A stretch of 64,000 bases of DNA from Acorus gramineus. Its lineage: Eukaryota > Streptophyta > Magnoliopsida > Acorales > Acoraceae. Shown in pieces: positions 49,801 to 60,315 of the stretch. The stretch spans positions 4,095,279 through 4,159,278 of the forward strand of contig CM060857.1 of the NCBI GenBank assembly GCA_030737835.1, given 5' to 3'. The notes beneath the pieces were generated by a model that ran no database searches, was not told the origin of the DNA, and saw only the letters and a program-made list of their open reading frames with translations. Numbering within the stretch: position 1 is the first letter of the stretch; every line of letters starts with the position of its first letter. The position numbers and the translations under genes were made by a program.

Positions 49801-49962
49801 GACACCAAATATGCAGTTAGATTTTCAATCGGAGTCCTCTAACTCAGGACGATAGCTAACAGTCCAAAAATTTGCGGTTCCGATCGAAAACCCTAAAAAT
49901 TTTTAAAACTGCCAGGACGCTCCAACGGTTACCCGCAGGCTAAAAGTGACACAAGTATAACA
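46840..49962 (-). mobile_element. Solo LTR 2 of the third family, inside the PMD gene of element B
   Basis: TGTCACGCCCC...GTATAACA on plus, 3123 bp, with perfect target duplication AGCAT at 46835-46839 and 49963-49967. It shares with solo LTR 1 the ends, the ~90-bp repeats, the GC-rich segment (48640-49300) and the minus-strand TATA box (49699-49691). It has a ~185-bp internal duplication (GGGAGGGCGGCGTGAGTTCC at ~47896 and ~48080) that is absent from solo LTR 1. Confidence 0.93.
48640..49300 (-). repeat. GC-rich low-complexity segment in solo LTR 2
   Basis: Contains a clean short tandem repeat, GCACCACCACGGCCTCGCCG / CGCCCCGCGC (~30 bp, about four units at 48780-48880), then looser GC-rich sequence. 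It is the counterpart of 34260-35450. Confidence 0.8.
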
Positions 49963-50750
49963 AGCATATGATCGATACAAAAGCAAGCAAATACGTGATT
50001 CAGGTAACTCCATCATACGCTGTAAGTCAACCACGGACTCTTCATAATAGCTTCCTCCCAAGGGGCATCCAGAAATCAAGCTGATCTCAAAAATTGATAT
50101 GCTAATTTCTCCATCACTTGTAATAAATAAATTTGTCTCCGAGCACCAAAGTTCCCAAAGAGCTCTGTACATACTATCAGGACGACAATATTCGAACAAG
50201 CTGGCTCCATAAAATGGCTAAAAGATTTGGTCTCCTACCGAGCTGCCAACCTCTCATAGACTTCAGTCATCCATTCACAAAAACCGCTCAAATACTGAAT
50301 GTCGCCTCGACTCCTTATTCTCTCACCCCAGCGAGCTGAACGAGAGCAGATCCGAGATGCTATGAGAGGAATTGGATGACTCTCCACTTCATTATGATGA
50401 AAGGGAAGTGATAAGAGAGGTCTTGGATGAGCTGAAAGAGGTTCTTTGTCTGAACGCATATTTTCGCTTATATATGGCATAGACAGACTGGGGTCAAATT
50501 GTACACCATCTGGATCATGCCATCCATGAACTATCAGCCTCAGACGCGACAATGTCGTACGATTCTCTTTTGATACTGTCCCATGTCGCGCAATCATCAC
50601 ATCGGGAAAAAGTAAATATTTGACTCCTTTGACTACCTCTTCCACGATCCAACCATCAGAAGGAAGATGAACGTATGCTATATTTTCCTCGCCAGACGAA
50701 GGTTGGATATTTTGAGAAAACATGCTACCGCGGAAGCTCCTTCGTGTCAT

Positions 50751-50773
50751 CTACAAAAACAATACAGGTATCA

Positions 50774-50852
<79 letters not shown>

Positions 50853-51510
50853 GATTGGCCCTGCTTCTTAGGGCCCAGAACGGCCTCGCAGGGCCCAGTT
50901 CAGCCCTGCACAGGAGGGCCCAGTCCGGCCCTGCTATACAGGGCTCTCTCAAAAAAAAAAGAAAAAAAAAAGAATAAAATAATCATAATAATATTAGGAA
51001 CAACAATGATAATAAATCAGATTTAATAACTCCATAAATAAATCAATCTTTGATTACAATCAATTTAATATGAAGTTTTGTCATTTTCAAAAAAAAAAAA
51101 AAAAGATTGACCCTATGTTAATAAAATCAGATTTGATATCATTTAATTCATTTTGAGATTTATCTTATGATGTGTATAAATCACCGAGATTCTTTAAAAA
51201 AAAAAAAATATTTTGATGGTAGTGAACCACACATAAAGATCCACGTTGATCTTCATGCATTCATCCAAAGATTGCTGCCATGCATTCATTCAAAGATTTT
51301 AATAATAATAAATTTTTTTTATTTTTTATTTTTTAAAATAATAATAATAGTAATAATAATAATAATAAAATAAATAAATAAATATGCATATACTCTTTAG
51401 TATGAATGAAAAACATAAATTCATGAATTATCTATGTTTGCATCATGCTATCTTTGAAGTAAACAAATCAAATCAAATAAAAAAAATTCCTATATTCACA
51501 TATACTAACC
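50751..51510 (-). other. Probable 5'-UTR intron of the antisense gene with microsatellite and GGCCCTGC block
   Basis: Donor GAG/GTTAGT (51510/51509) and acceptor TTTTTGTAG at 50751. Inside are an (ATA)n tract of about 24 units (50776-50849) and a ~90-bp block (50855-50945) with five GGCCCTGC / GGGCCCAG motifs like those in the U3 of the element's own LTRs. No gene. Confidence 0.5.
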
Positions 51511-51604
51511 TCTAATGGCTTCAAGATGGTTTTGTTGAGGAAATTGACTCTTTCTTCTCTATCTCTTTTAATTTAATTTAATTGTTTTGTGAAAGAGAGT
51601 AACT

Positions 51605-51617
51605 CCTATTTATAGCC
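51605..51617 (-). promoter_or_regulatory. Antisense promoter TATA box in element B
   Basis: The minus strand reads GGCTATAAATAGG, matching the core of the LTR TATA (CTATAAATAGG) but in the opposite direction. It lies ~100 bp upstream of a good splice donor (51510). It is well placed to drive the antisense PMD gene. The stretch 51618-51905 is AT-rich with nothing else seen. Confidence 0.7.
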
Positions 51618-51905
51618 ACTTTTTCCATAAGTTTTTATATATATCTAAACAGATAAAATTTAAACTTGAAATATTGAGTATCACAACAAACATTTTAGTT
51701 GTGCCATCTATATCTAAATAAAATCAAATTCAAAATTTAAAATTTAAAATTTAAATTTAAAATTTTAACATCATAACATACTTAATAGTTATGTCATCCC
51801 TATCTAAATGAAATCAAGTTTGAATTAAAAATAAAATAAAAATAAATAAATAAATTAATTAATCAAGGATGACAAAAATTCGTCCTTGGACTCTTTTATC
51901 CATCC

Positions 51906-51919
51906 TTGAGGGGGCAATT
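51906..51919 (+). other. Polypurine tract of element B
   Basis: TTGAGGGGGCAATT directly precedes the 3' LTR start TGTAGACAAA. Confidence 0.85.
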
Positions 51920-52070
51920 TGTAGACAAAAAAAAAAGCTAGGGCCAAAATGGGCCTGCTGGGCCGGCCCACTGAGCCCTGCCAGGGCAGGGCCCAAATTT
52001 GGCCCTGCCAAGGCAGGATCAAGAACGGCCCTGCCTAGGCACGGACCAGTTCGGCCCTGCCAAGGCAAGG

Positions 52071-52101
<31 letters not shown>

Positions 52102-53013
52102 GAAAAAGAAAAGAAAAGAAAAGGAATTAGTCAAAATTAATTAAAATCAAATCAAATCAAATCAAATCAATAAATAAATAAAGAAAAAGTCAACAAAATT
52201 TTTTTTCCTAACTACCCACACCCCCTAAAACTACCCATTACCTTTTATAACCACCCCTCCCTTCCTCTATAAATAGGAGGGAGGGGGAGAGAGAAAAAAA
52301 AAAAAGGAAGGAGGAAGAAAGGCAAGAACAAAAAAAAGCCTAAGGGAGAGAAGGAAGAAAGCCAAAGCAAGAAGAAGAAGAAGAAGAAGAAGGGTGGGAA
52401 AAAAATCCAAGGGAGAGATATACAAACTCTCCCTCGATTCCACCTTCTTCTTGAAGAACCCACCAAAAGAAGGAGAAGTCAAGAAAGCCAAAGAAGAAGA
52501 AAAAGAAAAGTGTGGAGAAAATCTAAGGGAGAGAAATACTAACTCTCCCTCGATTCCACCTTCTTCTTAAAGAAAAGTGTGGAGAAAATCCAAGGGAGAG
52601 AAATACTAACTCTCCCTCGATTCCACCTTCTTCTTGAAGAATATCTTCACTTTGTTCACGAAGGAGAAAGTCCATAGAAAGGAAGATCAAGAAAAAGCGA
52701 CTTCAAATCAAATCATAAGTTCAAAAAAATCCATGAAGGGTGAAGAACAAAGCACCGCTGGTCCTAAACAACAAGGCTCAAACTCAAAAGACCCGAAGGA
52801 TCACGCACCGCAAGCCTCTTCATCTTCCTTTTAAATTTTCACAAACTTGTAAAAATCTCTGAAGTTGTAATTCTCGAGACACTCTTCAAAGGAGACCGAG
52901 GATCAGAGGATTAAAAGATCGAGTTGTACCCACGTCACCTTTTTATGTATTGATTTGCTCTCCGAGCATATCATCATCTTTAAAATTTGTAAGAGACATT
53001 TTTGTTCGCTACA
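51920..53013 (+). mobile_element. 3' LTR of element B
   Basis: 1094 bp, TGTAGACAAA...TTCGCTACA. U3 has a GGCCCTGCC-motif cluster (51940-52075). TATA at 52268-52275. The leader has (GAA)n and three near-identical units each with a GGGAGAG...CTCTCCC stem. The site GTGAA at 52740-52744 is uninterrupted here, whereas the 5' LTR carries solo LTR 1 at the same place. Confidence 0.95.
52405..52640 (+). repeat. Three leader hairpin units in element B LTR
   Basis: GGGAGAG ... CTCTCCC stems with 9-nt loops at 52411-52433, 52527-52549 and 52594-52616, each followed by TCGATTCCACCTTCTTCTT. The 5' LTR has the same three units (32152-32365), two of them with stem mismatches. They lie downstream of the TATA box, hence in the RNA leader. 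Confidence 0.75.
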
Positions 53014-53018
53014 GATAC

Positions 53019-53395
53019 GATGGTAGGTCTTCCACCTCCAAGTCCCTCTCTCTTTTGCCTTCTCTCACACAATAATGGGATGGGTATGAGAAAGAGAAAT
53101 TAGGGTTTGGAGTGGGGACCTCAACCATTTATATAGACAACCCAAATTCTGTCTTTGCCCATCTTAAGGACTGGAATTACAAATGGATCCTTAATAGGTC
53201 TCTACACATAAAAACTGAATATGTACTCATTTAATACACGTGTAATTGAACGTGCAAAAGAGATGTGTATTTAACCTTATAAAAAATTAAATCACAACTG
53301 AATAGGTATAATCAACACCACTCATTCTTTACTTGACAGTCAACAATGCCTAATAATGTGATCTATGTAGGCCCACCTTAAAGAAATTTCTAACA
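53019..53395 (-). mobile_element. Copia 3' LTR, proximal part with promoter
   Basis: Ends (plus strand) in ATTTCTAACA like the 5' LTR at 59281. A minus-strand TATA box CTATATAAA is at 53136-53128. About 215 bp of this part, including the TATA box, is missing from the 5' LTR. Confidence 0.88.
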
Positions 53396-53842
53396 ATATT
53401 CTCCCAATTGGGCCACATAGGTCACCCTGAAATTAGGTATTGTAACTTTATGAGCTCAACCTTTACTATCAAGATTTATGAGTGACATTTCTTAAACAAT
53501 CTGGTCCATTGAAACCACCAATACAGGATCATGGCAGCCTTTACCATATTTATTGTGGTAGGACTCATCCATGGTCACAAATACTAATGACCTGAACGAC
53601 ATAGATCAAGTACAGAATGTATAGCATGGAAATTGCATACAAGTGTGATTTTTATGCCTATTTTCAACTGATCCACTTTAATGACTCAAAATGATTATCT
53701 GAATTCTACTTAATCAAACCATATATGCGCAACCATAATTAAATAAGTAGATAAATTTATTTCAGAATCATCAATAAACTAAAGTGGATATCCCAAATGT
53801 CAATCTAAAATAAAACAAATAATTCAACAATACAAACTCCCA

Positions 53843-56800
53843 CTAATAAAATACATCACGAGGACAAACAATACCCATTCGAGCAACATGCTCCTTGAAA
53901 ACCTTAGGTGGTAGGCCCTTAGTAAGTGGATCCGCAATCATGAGTTTTGTATTAATGTATTCGATTGACATATGATGATTCTGAACCCTTTCCTTCACAA
54001 GAAGAAACTTTAAATCAATATGCTTTGATTTTGCCGAACTCTTGTTGTTCTTGGAAAATAGTTTTGCTGCCTTATTACGTTATCACAATAAAGCTTTAAT
54101 GGTTTCTCAATGTAAGTCACAACATGTAGCCCTGAGATAAAATTTTGCAGTTATATTGCTTGATTAGATGCCTCATAACAAGCAATAAATTCGGCTTCCA
54201 TAGTAGATGAAGCTATAAGTGTTTGTTTAACACTTTTCCATGACACAGCTCCTCCTGCTAATATGAAGATGTAACCTGAAGTGGATCTCCTACTATCAAG
54301 GCAGCCAGCAAAGTCTGAATCTGAATATCCAATCAATTCCAATTGATCGGAACGCTTGAATATGAGCATGAAATCCTTTGTTCTTTGCAAGTACCGCATA
54401 ACTCTTTTAATCGCTTTCTAGTGATCCATGCCTGGACTGCTTAAATACCTGCCAAGCATCCCAACAACATACGTAATATCTGGACACGTACAAACTTGAG
54501 CATACATGAGACTCCCTACCGCTGATGCATAAGGGATATTCTCCATTTATTTTTTCTCTAAATCATTCTTTGGGCAATTGACATAGGCCTTTTGTGACAA
54601 ACCAATAATACCACAAAAGATATGCCTATCGCGTTGGATCTGCATGCCTATCACAAAAGATACCTCACCAAGATCTTTCATTTCAAATTTCTTTGAAAGA
54701 AATCTCTTAGTCTCATGCAATAAACCTATGTCACTGCTTGCTAGTAAAATATCATCAACGTATAGCACCAGAAAAATAAATTTACTCCCACTAGTCTTAT
54801 GATAAATGCATTGATCTACAATGTTTTCTTTAAACCCGAAAGAAGAAATCACTTGATCAAACTTTAGGTACAATTGACGGGATGCTTGCTTTAAGCCATA
54901 AATGGATTTATTTAATTTATATACCAGATATTCTGATCCTTAAGCCTGAAAACCTTCTGGTTGCACCATATATATCATTTATTGAACTTCACCATTAAGA
55001 AACGCAGTCTTGACATCCATCTGATGTAGCTCTAAGTCATAATGAGCTACAAGTGCCATAATGATCCTAAATGAGTCTTTCATTGATACCGGAGATAAAG
55101 TTTCTTTATAATCAACGCCTTCCTTTTGAGTAAAGCCCTTAGCGACAAGTCGTGCCTTATATCTTTCGATACTGCCATTAGAATCTCGTTTGGTTTTAAA
55201 TACCCATTTACAACCAATTGTCTTTATATCCTTAGGCAGTTCGACAAGATGGACTTCATCTCATCTAGCATGGAATTGGTCCATTCTAGGGAATGAGAGC
55301 TTTGTTTGGCTTGAATGAAAGACTGAGGATCATCTTCAGTTCCTATATCAAACTCATGCTCTTGGAGATGAACAATATAATCATCTAGAATTGCTGGTCT
55401 CCTCTCCCTATGCGATCTCCTTAATGGCACCTCCAATTGAGGTTGTTCGGGTTCTCCCATATTAGTAGGAGGTAACTCAGGAATATTTTAGTGATCTGTA
55501 TTCGCATCTTGCACAATGGCAGGTGTGGTCATTGCATCACTTTCAACAATTGTCATGGGAATGACAACTTGTTCTTCTTCAAAGATGATATTCCTAGGTT
55601 GTAAACTCCCACTGCTTTCAACATCCTCAATAAATTTGGCATTATTTGTCTCAATCAAGCTATTTGTAGAAGGGCAATAAAAGTTGAAACCTCTTGATTT
55701 TTCAGAGTATCCGACAAAATAGCAACTAATTGTCCTTGAATATAATTTTCTTTCATTAGGCCTATAAGGCTTAGCTTCAGCAAGACAACCCCTGACATGA
55801 AGAAACCTAATACTAGGCATTTTTCCAGTCCATAACTCATATGGGGTTTTAGCTACCGATTTACTTGGTACTCTATAAGAATGTAAACTGCAGTCTTTAA
55901 GGCTTCTCCCCACAATGACTCTGGTAGTGAAGAATGACATATCATACTCCTAACCATATCTTTTAGGGTTCGATTTCGTCTCTCAGATACACCATGTTGA
56001 TGTGGTGTCCTTAGCATGGTGTACTGAGGAACAATGCCACATTCTTCTAAGTATCTCGCAAATGGTCCTGGACATTGGCCTGATCCGTCATATCTACCAT
56101 AGTATTCACCACCACGGTAAGACCTAACGGCTTTAATTTTATTATTGTGTTAATTTTCAACTTCAGCTTTATAGGCCTTAAAAATGTCCACGGACTGTGA
56201 TTTTTCATGAATTAAATATAGGTACCCATAACGAGAAAAGTCGTCTGTAAAAGTAATAAAATACATTTGACCATTCCAAGCAGCCGTAGGAAATGAACCA
56301 CAAATATCTGTATGTATTACTTCTAAGACATCTAGACTCCTTGATGCACCATACTTCCTTATGTTTGTTTGTTTTCCCTTGATGCAATCAATGCACATCT
56401 TAAAATCAGAAAAATCAAGGGGACCAAGAACTCCATTTGACACAAGCCTTTCGATTCTCTCTTTTTAGATATGTCCTAGACGCTTATGTCATAAGGTAGA
56501 GAAGCTCTCATTTATTAATCTTCGCTTTATATCACCACCATCCACATTCAAAATTTCATTTGACCTTAAATTGTTGGAATTTAAGTCCAATCTATATAGA
56601 TTGTCAATTAAAGAGCCAATACCAATAATATTTGAATTTTGGTATAGACAAAATTTTCCATTTCCAAATGAAAAATTGCAACCACATTTGTCTAAACATG
56701 AAACAGAAATAAAATTCCGTCTAAAAGACAATACATAAATAGTTTCATGCAAATCCAAATAAAAACCTGACCCTAATTTCAATCTAAAAACTCCAATTGC

Positions 56801-57888
56801 TTTCACACAAGCTTTATTACCATCTCCCATGTAAATAAACCTTTCGACATCACTGGGTATCCGGCTCCTTAGAAAGCCCTGCATGGAAATACTTATGTGA
56901 ATAGTAGCTCCTATATCTATTCACCAAGAATGGGGTGGCACTTCAGCTAGATTAAATTAAGAACAAACAAAACTAAAATTTTTACCTTTCTTTGCGAGCC
57001 ACTTTTGATATTTGGAACAATCCTTCTTCACATGGCCAACTTTCTTGCAAAAGAAACAGGTGATAACTTTATCCTGATTTTGTTGCCCTTTTACATGTGA
57101 CGTTCCAACATTTGCAGTTTCATTTCCCTTATTATTTCTTTTTCCTTTCTTAGTGCCTGGATTGCCATGAGGAAAAGTTGCCAGATGAGCACTTTCTATC
57201 TTCTTTTGTTTTATCCTTTCCTCTTCTTACACACATTGAGCAATAAGCTCGTTAACGGTCCACTTTTTCCTTTGAGTATTATAATTTATTTTAAATGGAC
57301 CGAATTGTGCAGGAAGAGATATCAAAATGAGGTACACAAGAATCTCATCAGAGAATTCTAACTTTAATGCCCTCAATCTAGTAACAAGATTAGACATCTC
57401 CATTATGTACTCCCTTATATTTCCTTTACCGTCATACCGCATAGAGACAAGTTTGCTAAGAAGCGTACAAGTCTCAACCTTTTCCGATCCAATGAATCGT
57501 TTTGCAATTTCGGCAAGGAAATTCTTGGCATTTTCTTCCTCAGGCATTGCACCTCGAATAGTGTCAGAAATAGAGTATTTCATTATCATAAGACTAATCC
57601 GATTAGAGCGCTCCAAGCTATTTCATCAGGCGTGCTTTCTTTAGTGAGTTTAGCAGGTTCATCAACCCGAAGCGCATAATCCAAATCCATACACCCAAGA
57701 ACAATTTTAACATGCTCTTTCCATTTTGCAAAATTAGATCCATTAAGCATTGGGATGTTATTCAGGTTGACAGATATAGAAGATGCATTCACTACACAAG
57801 AGATTAAGAAATGCTCACAATTAACAATTATCCCATCTACTACAGCAATAATGAATAAACATATAAAAATATAAATATCATTATGCAT
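53843..57888 (-). pseudogene. Copia gag-pol pseudogene
   Basis: Minus strand, read through several stops and shifts. Gag, 57888 to ~57070 (PMLNGSNFAKWKEHVKIVLG). CCHC knuckle CFFCKKVGHVKKDC near 57059-57018. Protease-region and GAG-pre-integrase sequence 56884-56350 (FISVSCLDKCGCNF). Integrase 56443 to ~55490 (TDFSRYGYLYL-like FTDDFSRYGYLYLIHEKS; VAKTPYELWTGKMPS). RT ~55250-54547 with YVDD at ~54762-54751 (LVLYVDDILLASSD). RNase H 54399 to ~53850 (GYSDSDFAGCLDSRRSTSGY; DPLTKGLPPKVFKEHVARMG). The domain order, integrase before RT, defines Ty1/copia. At least six breaks; not functional. Confidence 0.9.
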
Positions 57889-59015
57889 TGTCTTTAATTT
57901 TGTGGTCTATTTTATAGGGCAATTAGATCGTAGAGTAAAATTATTTATATTCTTTTAATAATTTGCTTTGTTGAGAAACCTAATACATCATTGCAATCAA
58001 TCCTTTGGGAAAGTATTACAACATGTAAGTGGTTCTCTCCAACATAAGACTAGTTAATATGAACAACATAAAACTAGGCCCGGCAAAACAATAGTCTTCC
58101 TTTGGGCCAAAGCATGGGTTGACCTCAGAAATACATTACTCATATCAACTATCTTACACCATCTATGATCCGACCAAAATAACAACATTCCTTTGGGCCG
58201 ATTGTTATTCGCATGTGTATAGACGCAACTTTATGCAACCATAAACTTTTATCTTCAAATCAAGAAAATCTTCATGATAGAGGCCACTTTGGTGACGTTT
58301 CATGTCAATTTTCTCAATTTTAAGATCCTGGTTGTGAAAGATTTGTGTCCCAAAAAATCTCTATTATACAATATTTATTAAAATAAGTAATATATATGTA
58401 ACCGATGTAAATGCAGAAGCAAATTGAAATTTGTTTCAAATTATGGATCTGAATATATGCTTTGAATCAATTAATTATTAAACACAAAATAAATATTAAT
58501 TGATTCCATACTAATGAAGCATAACAATTAAACTGTAAATGAAACAAAATAAATAATTTTATAGGCGATGGACTTGATCGGCTCTTGAATGTGTAAATCT
58601 TTCATGTGTGGGGAATAAACAATAATAATAAAAAATTATTCGATGTGATCAAATCCCCTACACATATGCACGGGCCGAATCAAAAAAAAAAAAAAAAAAA
58701 AATCTGATCACCTTATGGTCTTTACATTATTCCACAATCAATTCGTCCGTCCGTATGAATTATTCAATAATTCATATCAAAGACTAATGGGATCAATCAA
58801 TTCATATATACGGATAGAATATGAAGACCATGTTATTTTATTCATTCTTTAAAGCAGGATATATGAACAGTATCATTGTATATTTGGCATCTACAATCGG
58901 GCTCCATAAAAAAAATGCCGATATACAAAAAAACGAATCCTATTACTTATTCATGAAATAGAAAATAAAACTTTATTATTTCTTTAATGATTTTGCAAGA
59001 GACTTTGATACCACT
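57889..59015 (-). other. Copia leader region and primer-binding site
   Basis: Between the 5' LTR and gag. The minus strand just after the LTR reads TGGTATCAAAGTC (59012-59000), one mismatch from the usual plant initiator-Met primer site TGGTATCAGAG. The rest is AT-rich non-coding sequence with an A run at 58681-58702. Confidence 0.75.
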
Positions 59016-59281
59016 TGTTAAAATTTTAATAAAACCCTTAAACCCTAGATCTCATGAAGATCAATGAAGAAAAGTAAATAATAATATACTTACATGTCGT
59101 CATTGCTTTACTAATTTAATACACGTGTAATTGAACGTGCATAAGAGATGTGTATTTAACTTTATCAAAAAATTAAATCACAACTGAATATGTATAATCA
59201 ACACCACTCATTATTTATTTGACAGTCAACAATGTCTAATAATGTGATATATGTAGGCCCACCTTAAAAGAATTTCTAACA
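59016..59281 (-). mobile_element. Copia 5' LTR, internally deleted
   Basis: 266 bp; TGTTAAAATT (plus left) to TTTCTAACA. Compared with the split 3' LTR it lacks ~215 bp between CATTGCTTT and ACTAATTTAATACACG, including the TATA box. Confidence 0.88.
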
Positions 59282-60060
59282 TTTTCTAATAAAAATATTA
59301 AATTTGTTAAAGAAAGCACATTCACCATCCCTAATTACTCTACTCTTTAGTGAAATAATTAATCAGATTATAAATAAAAATCAAAATATTGAATAAGAAC
59401 TACCTACTCTCTCTCTCTCTCTTGTGTTCACTAATCAATCCTCCATTCTCCAGAAATATAAAAACATTCAATCAAACAAAGAATTAGAACTTTTTTTTTT
59501 TTAATTATTGTTAAGCATTCTACAATAAAAATATCTAAAAATGCTAACAACAAAAAAACATTCATCATCACTAATAACTCATATAAAAACAATTAAAAAA
59601 ACTAATTTTTTAATCTAACTATAATTGAAACATAACCATATATAAATATAAAATATAAAAATATAAAAGTATAAAAGTAAAATCATTTTCTAAAGACACA
59701 AAGACATCAATAAATAAATAAAAACAAAAGAAGAATAATGTGAATACTCTGTCTCTCTCTCTACGTTGTGTCCACTAATCAATCCTCTATTCTCCTGAGA
59801 TATAAAAACATTCAATCAAACAAAGGATTAAAACATTTTTTTTTATTGTTAAGCATTCTCCAATAAAAATATCTAAAAACGCTAACAACGAAAAACATTC
59901 ATCATCACTAATAACAATCACCTAAAAACAATTAAAAAAACAATTTTTTTAATCTAACTATAATTGAAACATACCCATATAAAAATATAAAAGTAAAATC
60001 ATTTTCTAAAGACACAAAGACATAAATAAATAAATAACAAATAAAGAATAATGTGAATAG
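59282..60060 (+). repeat. ~350-bp tandem repeat, remaining units
   Basis: Units begin around 59395 and 59745 with CTACTCTCTCTCTCT-type sequence, then ACTAATCAATCCTC, AAACATTCAATCAAACAAA, TTGTTAAGCATTCT, ATTCATCATCACTAAT and ATCATTTTCTAAAGACACAA. 59282-59390 is the second part of the first unit, separated from its left part (31430-31606) by the copia insertion. Confidence 0.85.
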
Positions 60061-60315
60061 ATTAGGCGGGCATTTATATATTATTTTTAGGTGGATTTTA
60101 TCCTAAAAGTGGGCCACGATCACGGGAGGGTGGGTTGATTTGAGAAATGGTAGGCTAAGATTAGATCAAATAATATTGTATCAATTTTGTGCCATCCTAT
60201 TAATATCTATCATCTACAAACTGTATATGTGAATAGAATAGATAGACAATAGATAATTGTATTTTCTATCGTGTATAAATTATTTTTTAAAATTATCTTA
60301 TCTATGATTTATCTA
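60061..60315. other. Spacer
   Basis: AT-rich, nothing recognised; it ends with the left target duplication of the next element (60307-60315). Confidence 0.5.

Larger units (their letters stand above)
44418..50750 (-). pseudogene. Antisense PMD + coiled-coil gene of element B, broken
   Basis: Minus strand. The coding part begins at ATG 50750, directly after a splice acceptor (TTTTTGTAG). Block 1, 50750-49968, has the PMD N-terminal region (RGDIQYLSGFCEWMTEVYER; LWELWCSETNLFITSDGEIS), with a frameshift and stop near 50232. Solo LTR 2 follows at 46840-49962. Block 2, 46839 to ~45370, is the PMD core (CRFALPQSGDLIRLGTFVSI; YNPHRFARQHGFGQD), with an in-frame TAA near 45536. A probable intron leads to block 3, 45320 to ~44940, acidic. 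Block 4, 44933-44418, is a coiled coil (TESRDVAMSELAAAKSELDT). Architecture and position match the gene in element A, but the PMD is a different, more distant subtype and the intron pattern differs. Confidence 0.8.
31711..53013 (+). mobile_element. Element B: Ty3/gypsy Tat-type retrotransposon with antisense PMD gene
   Basis: LTRs at 31711-36351 (interrupted by a solo LTR) and 51920-53013, both TGTAGAC...GCTACA. The target duplication GATAC is perfect at 31706-31710 and 53014-53018. Internal order is PBS, gag, protease, RT, RNase H, a second archaeal-type RNase H, integrase, then an antisense PMD + coiled-coil gene before the polypurine tract and 3' LTR. A second RNase H and the absence of a chromodomain place it in the Tat group of gypsy elements; antisense extra ORFs at this position are known in Tat elements. 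Without the two solo LTRs the element would be about 14.6 kb. It is inactive as it stands. Confidence 0.93.
31612..59281 (-). mobile_element. Ty1/copia element, minus orientation, host of the nested stack
   Basis: 5' LTR 59016-59281, internal region 53396-59015, 3' LTR 31612-31710 plus 53019-53395. The target duplication TTTTC is perfect at 31607-31611 and 59282-59286. Copia order on the minus strand is gag, protease, integrase, RT, RNase H. The 3' LTR is split by element B (31711-53013). Many stops and frameshifts make it non-autonomous. Confidence 0.93.

Noticed and set aside
50200..50235. Intron between the two N-terminal PMD blocks of element B
   Set aside because: Candidate splice sites do not give the needed phase; a stop plus frameshift in a decayed exon fits better.
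50667..51026. Open frame with a long poly-Ile tract
   Set aside because: Translation of an (ATA)n microsatellite.
51859..52144. Open frames at the 3' LTR start of element B
   Set aside because: Motif-repeat and A-run sequence of LTR U3; not coding.
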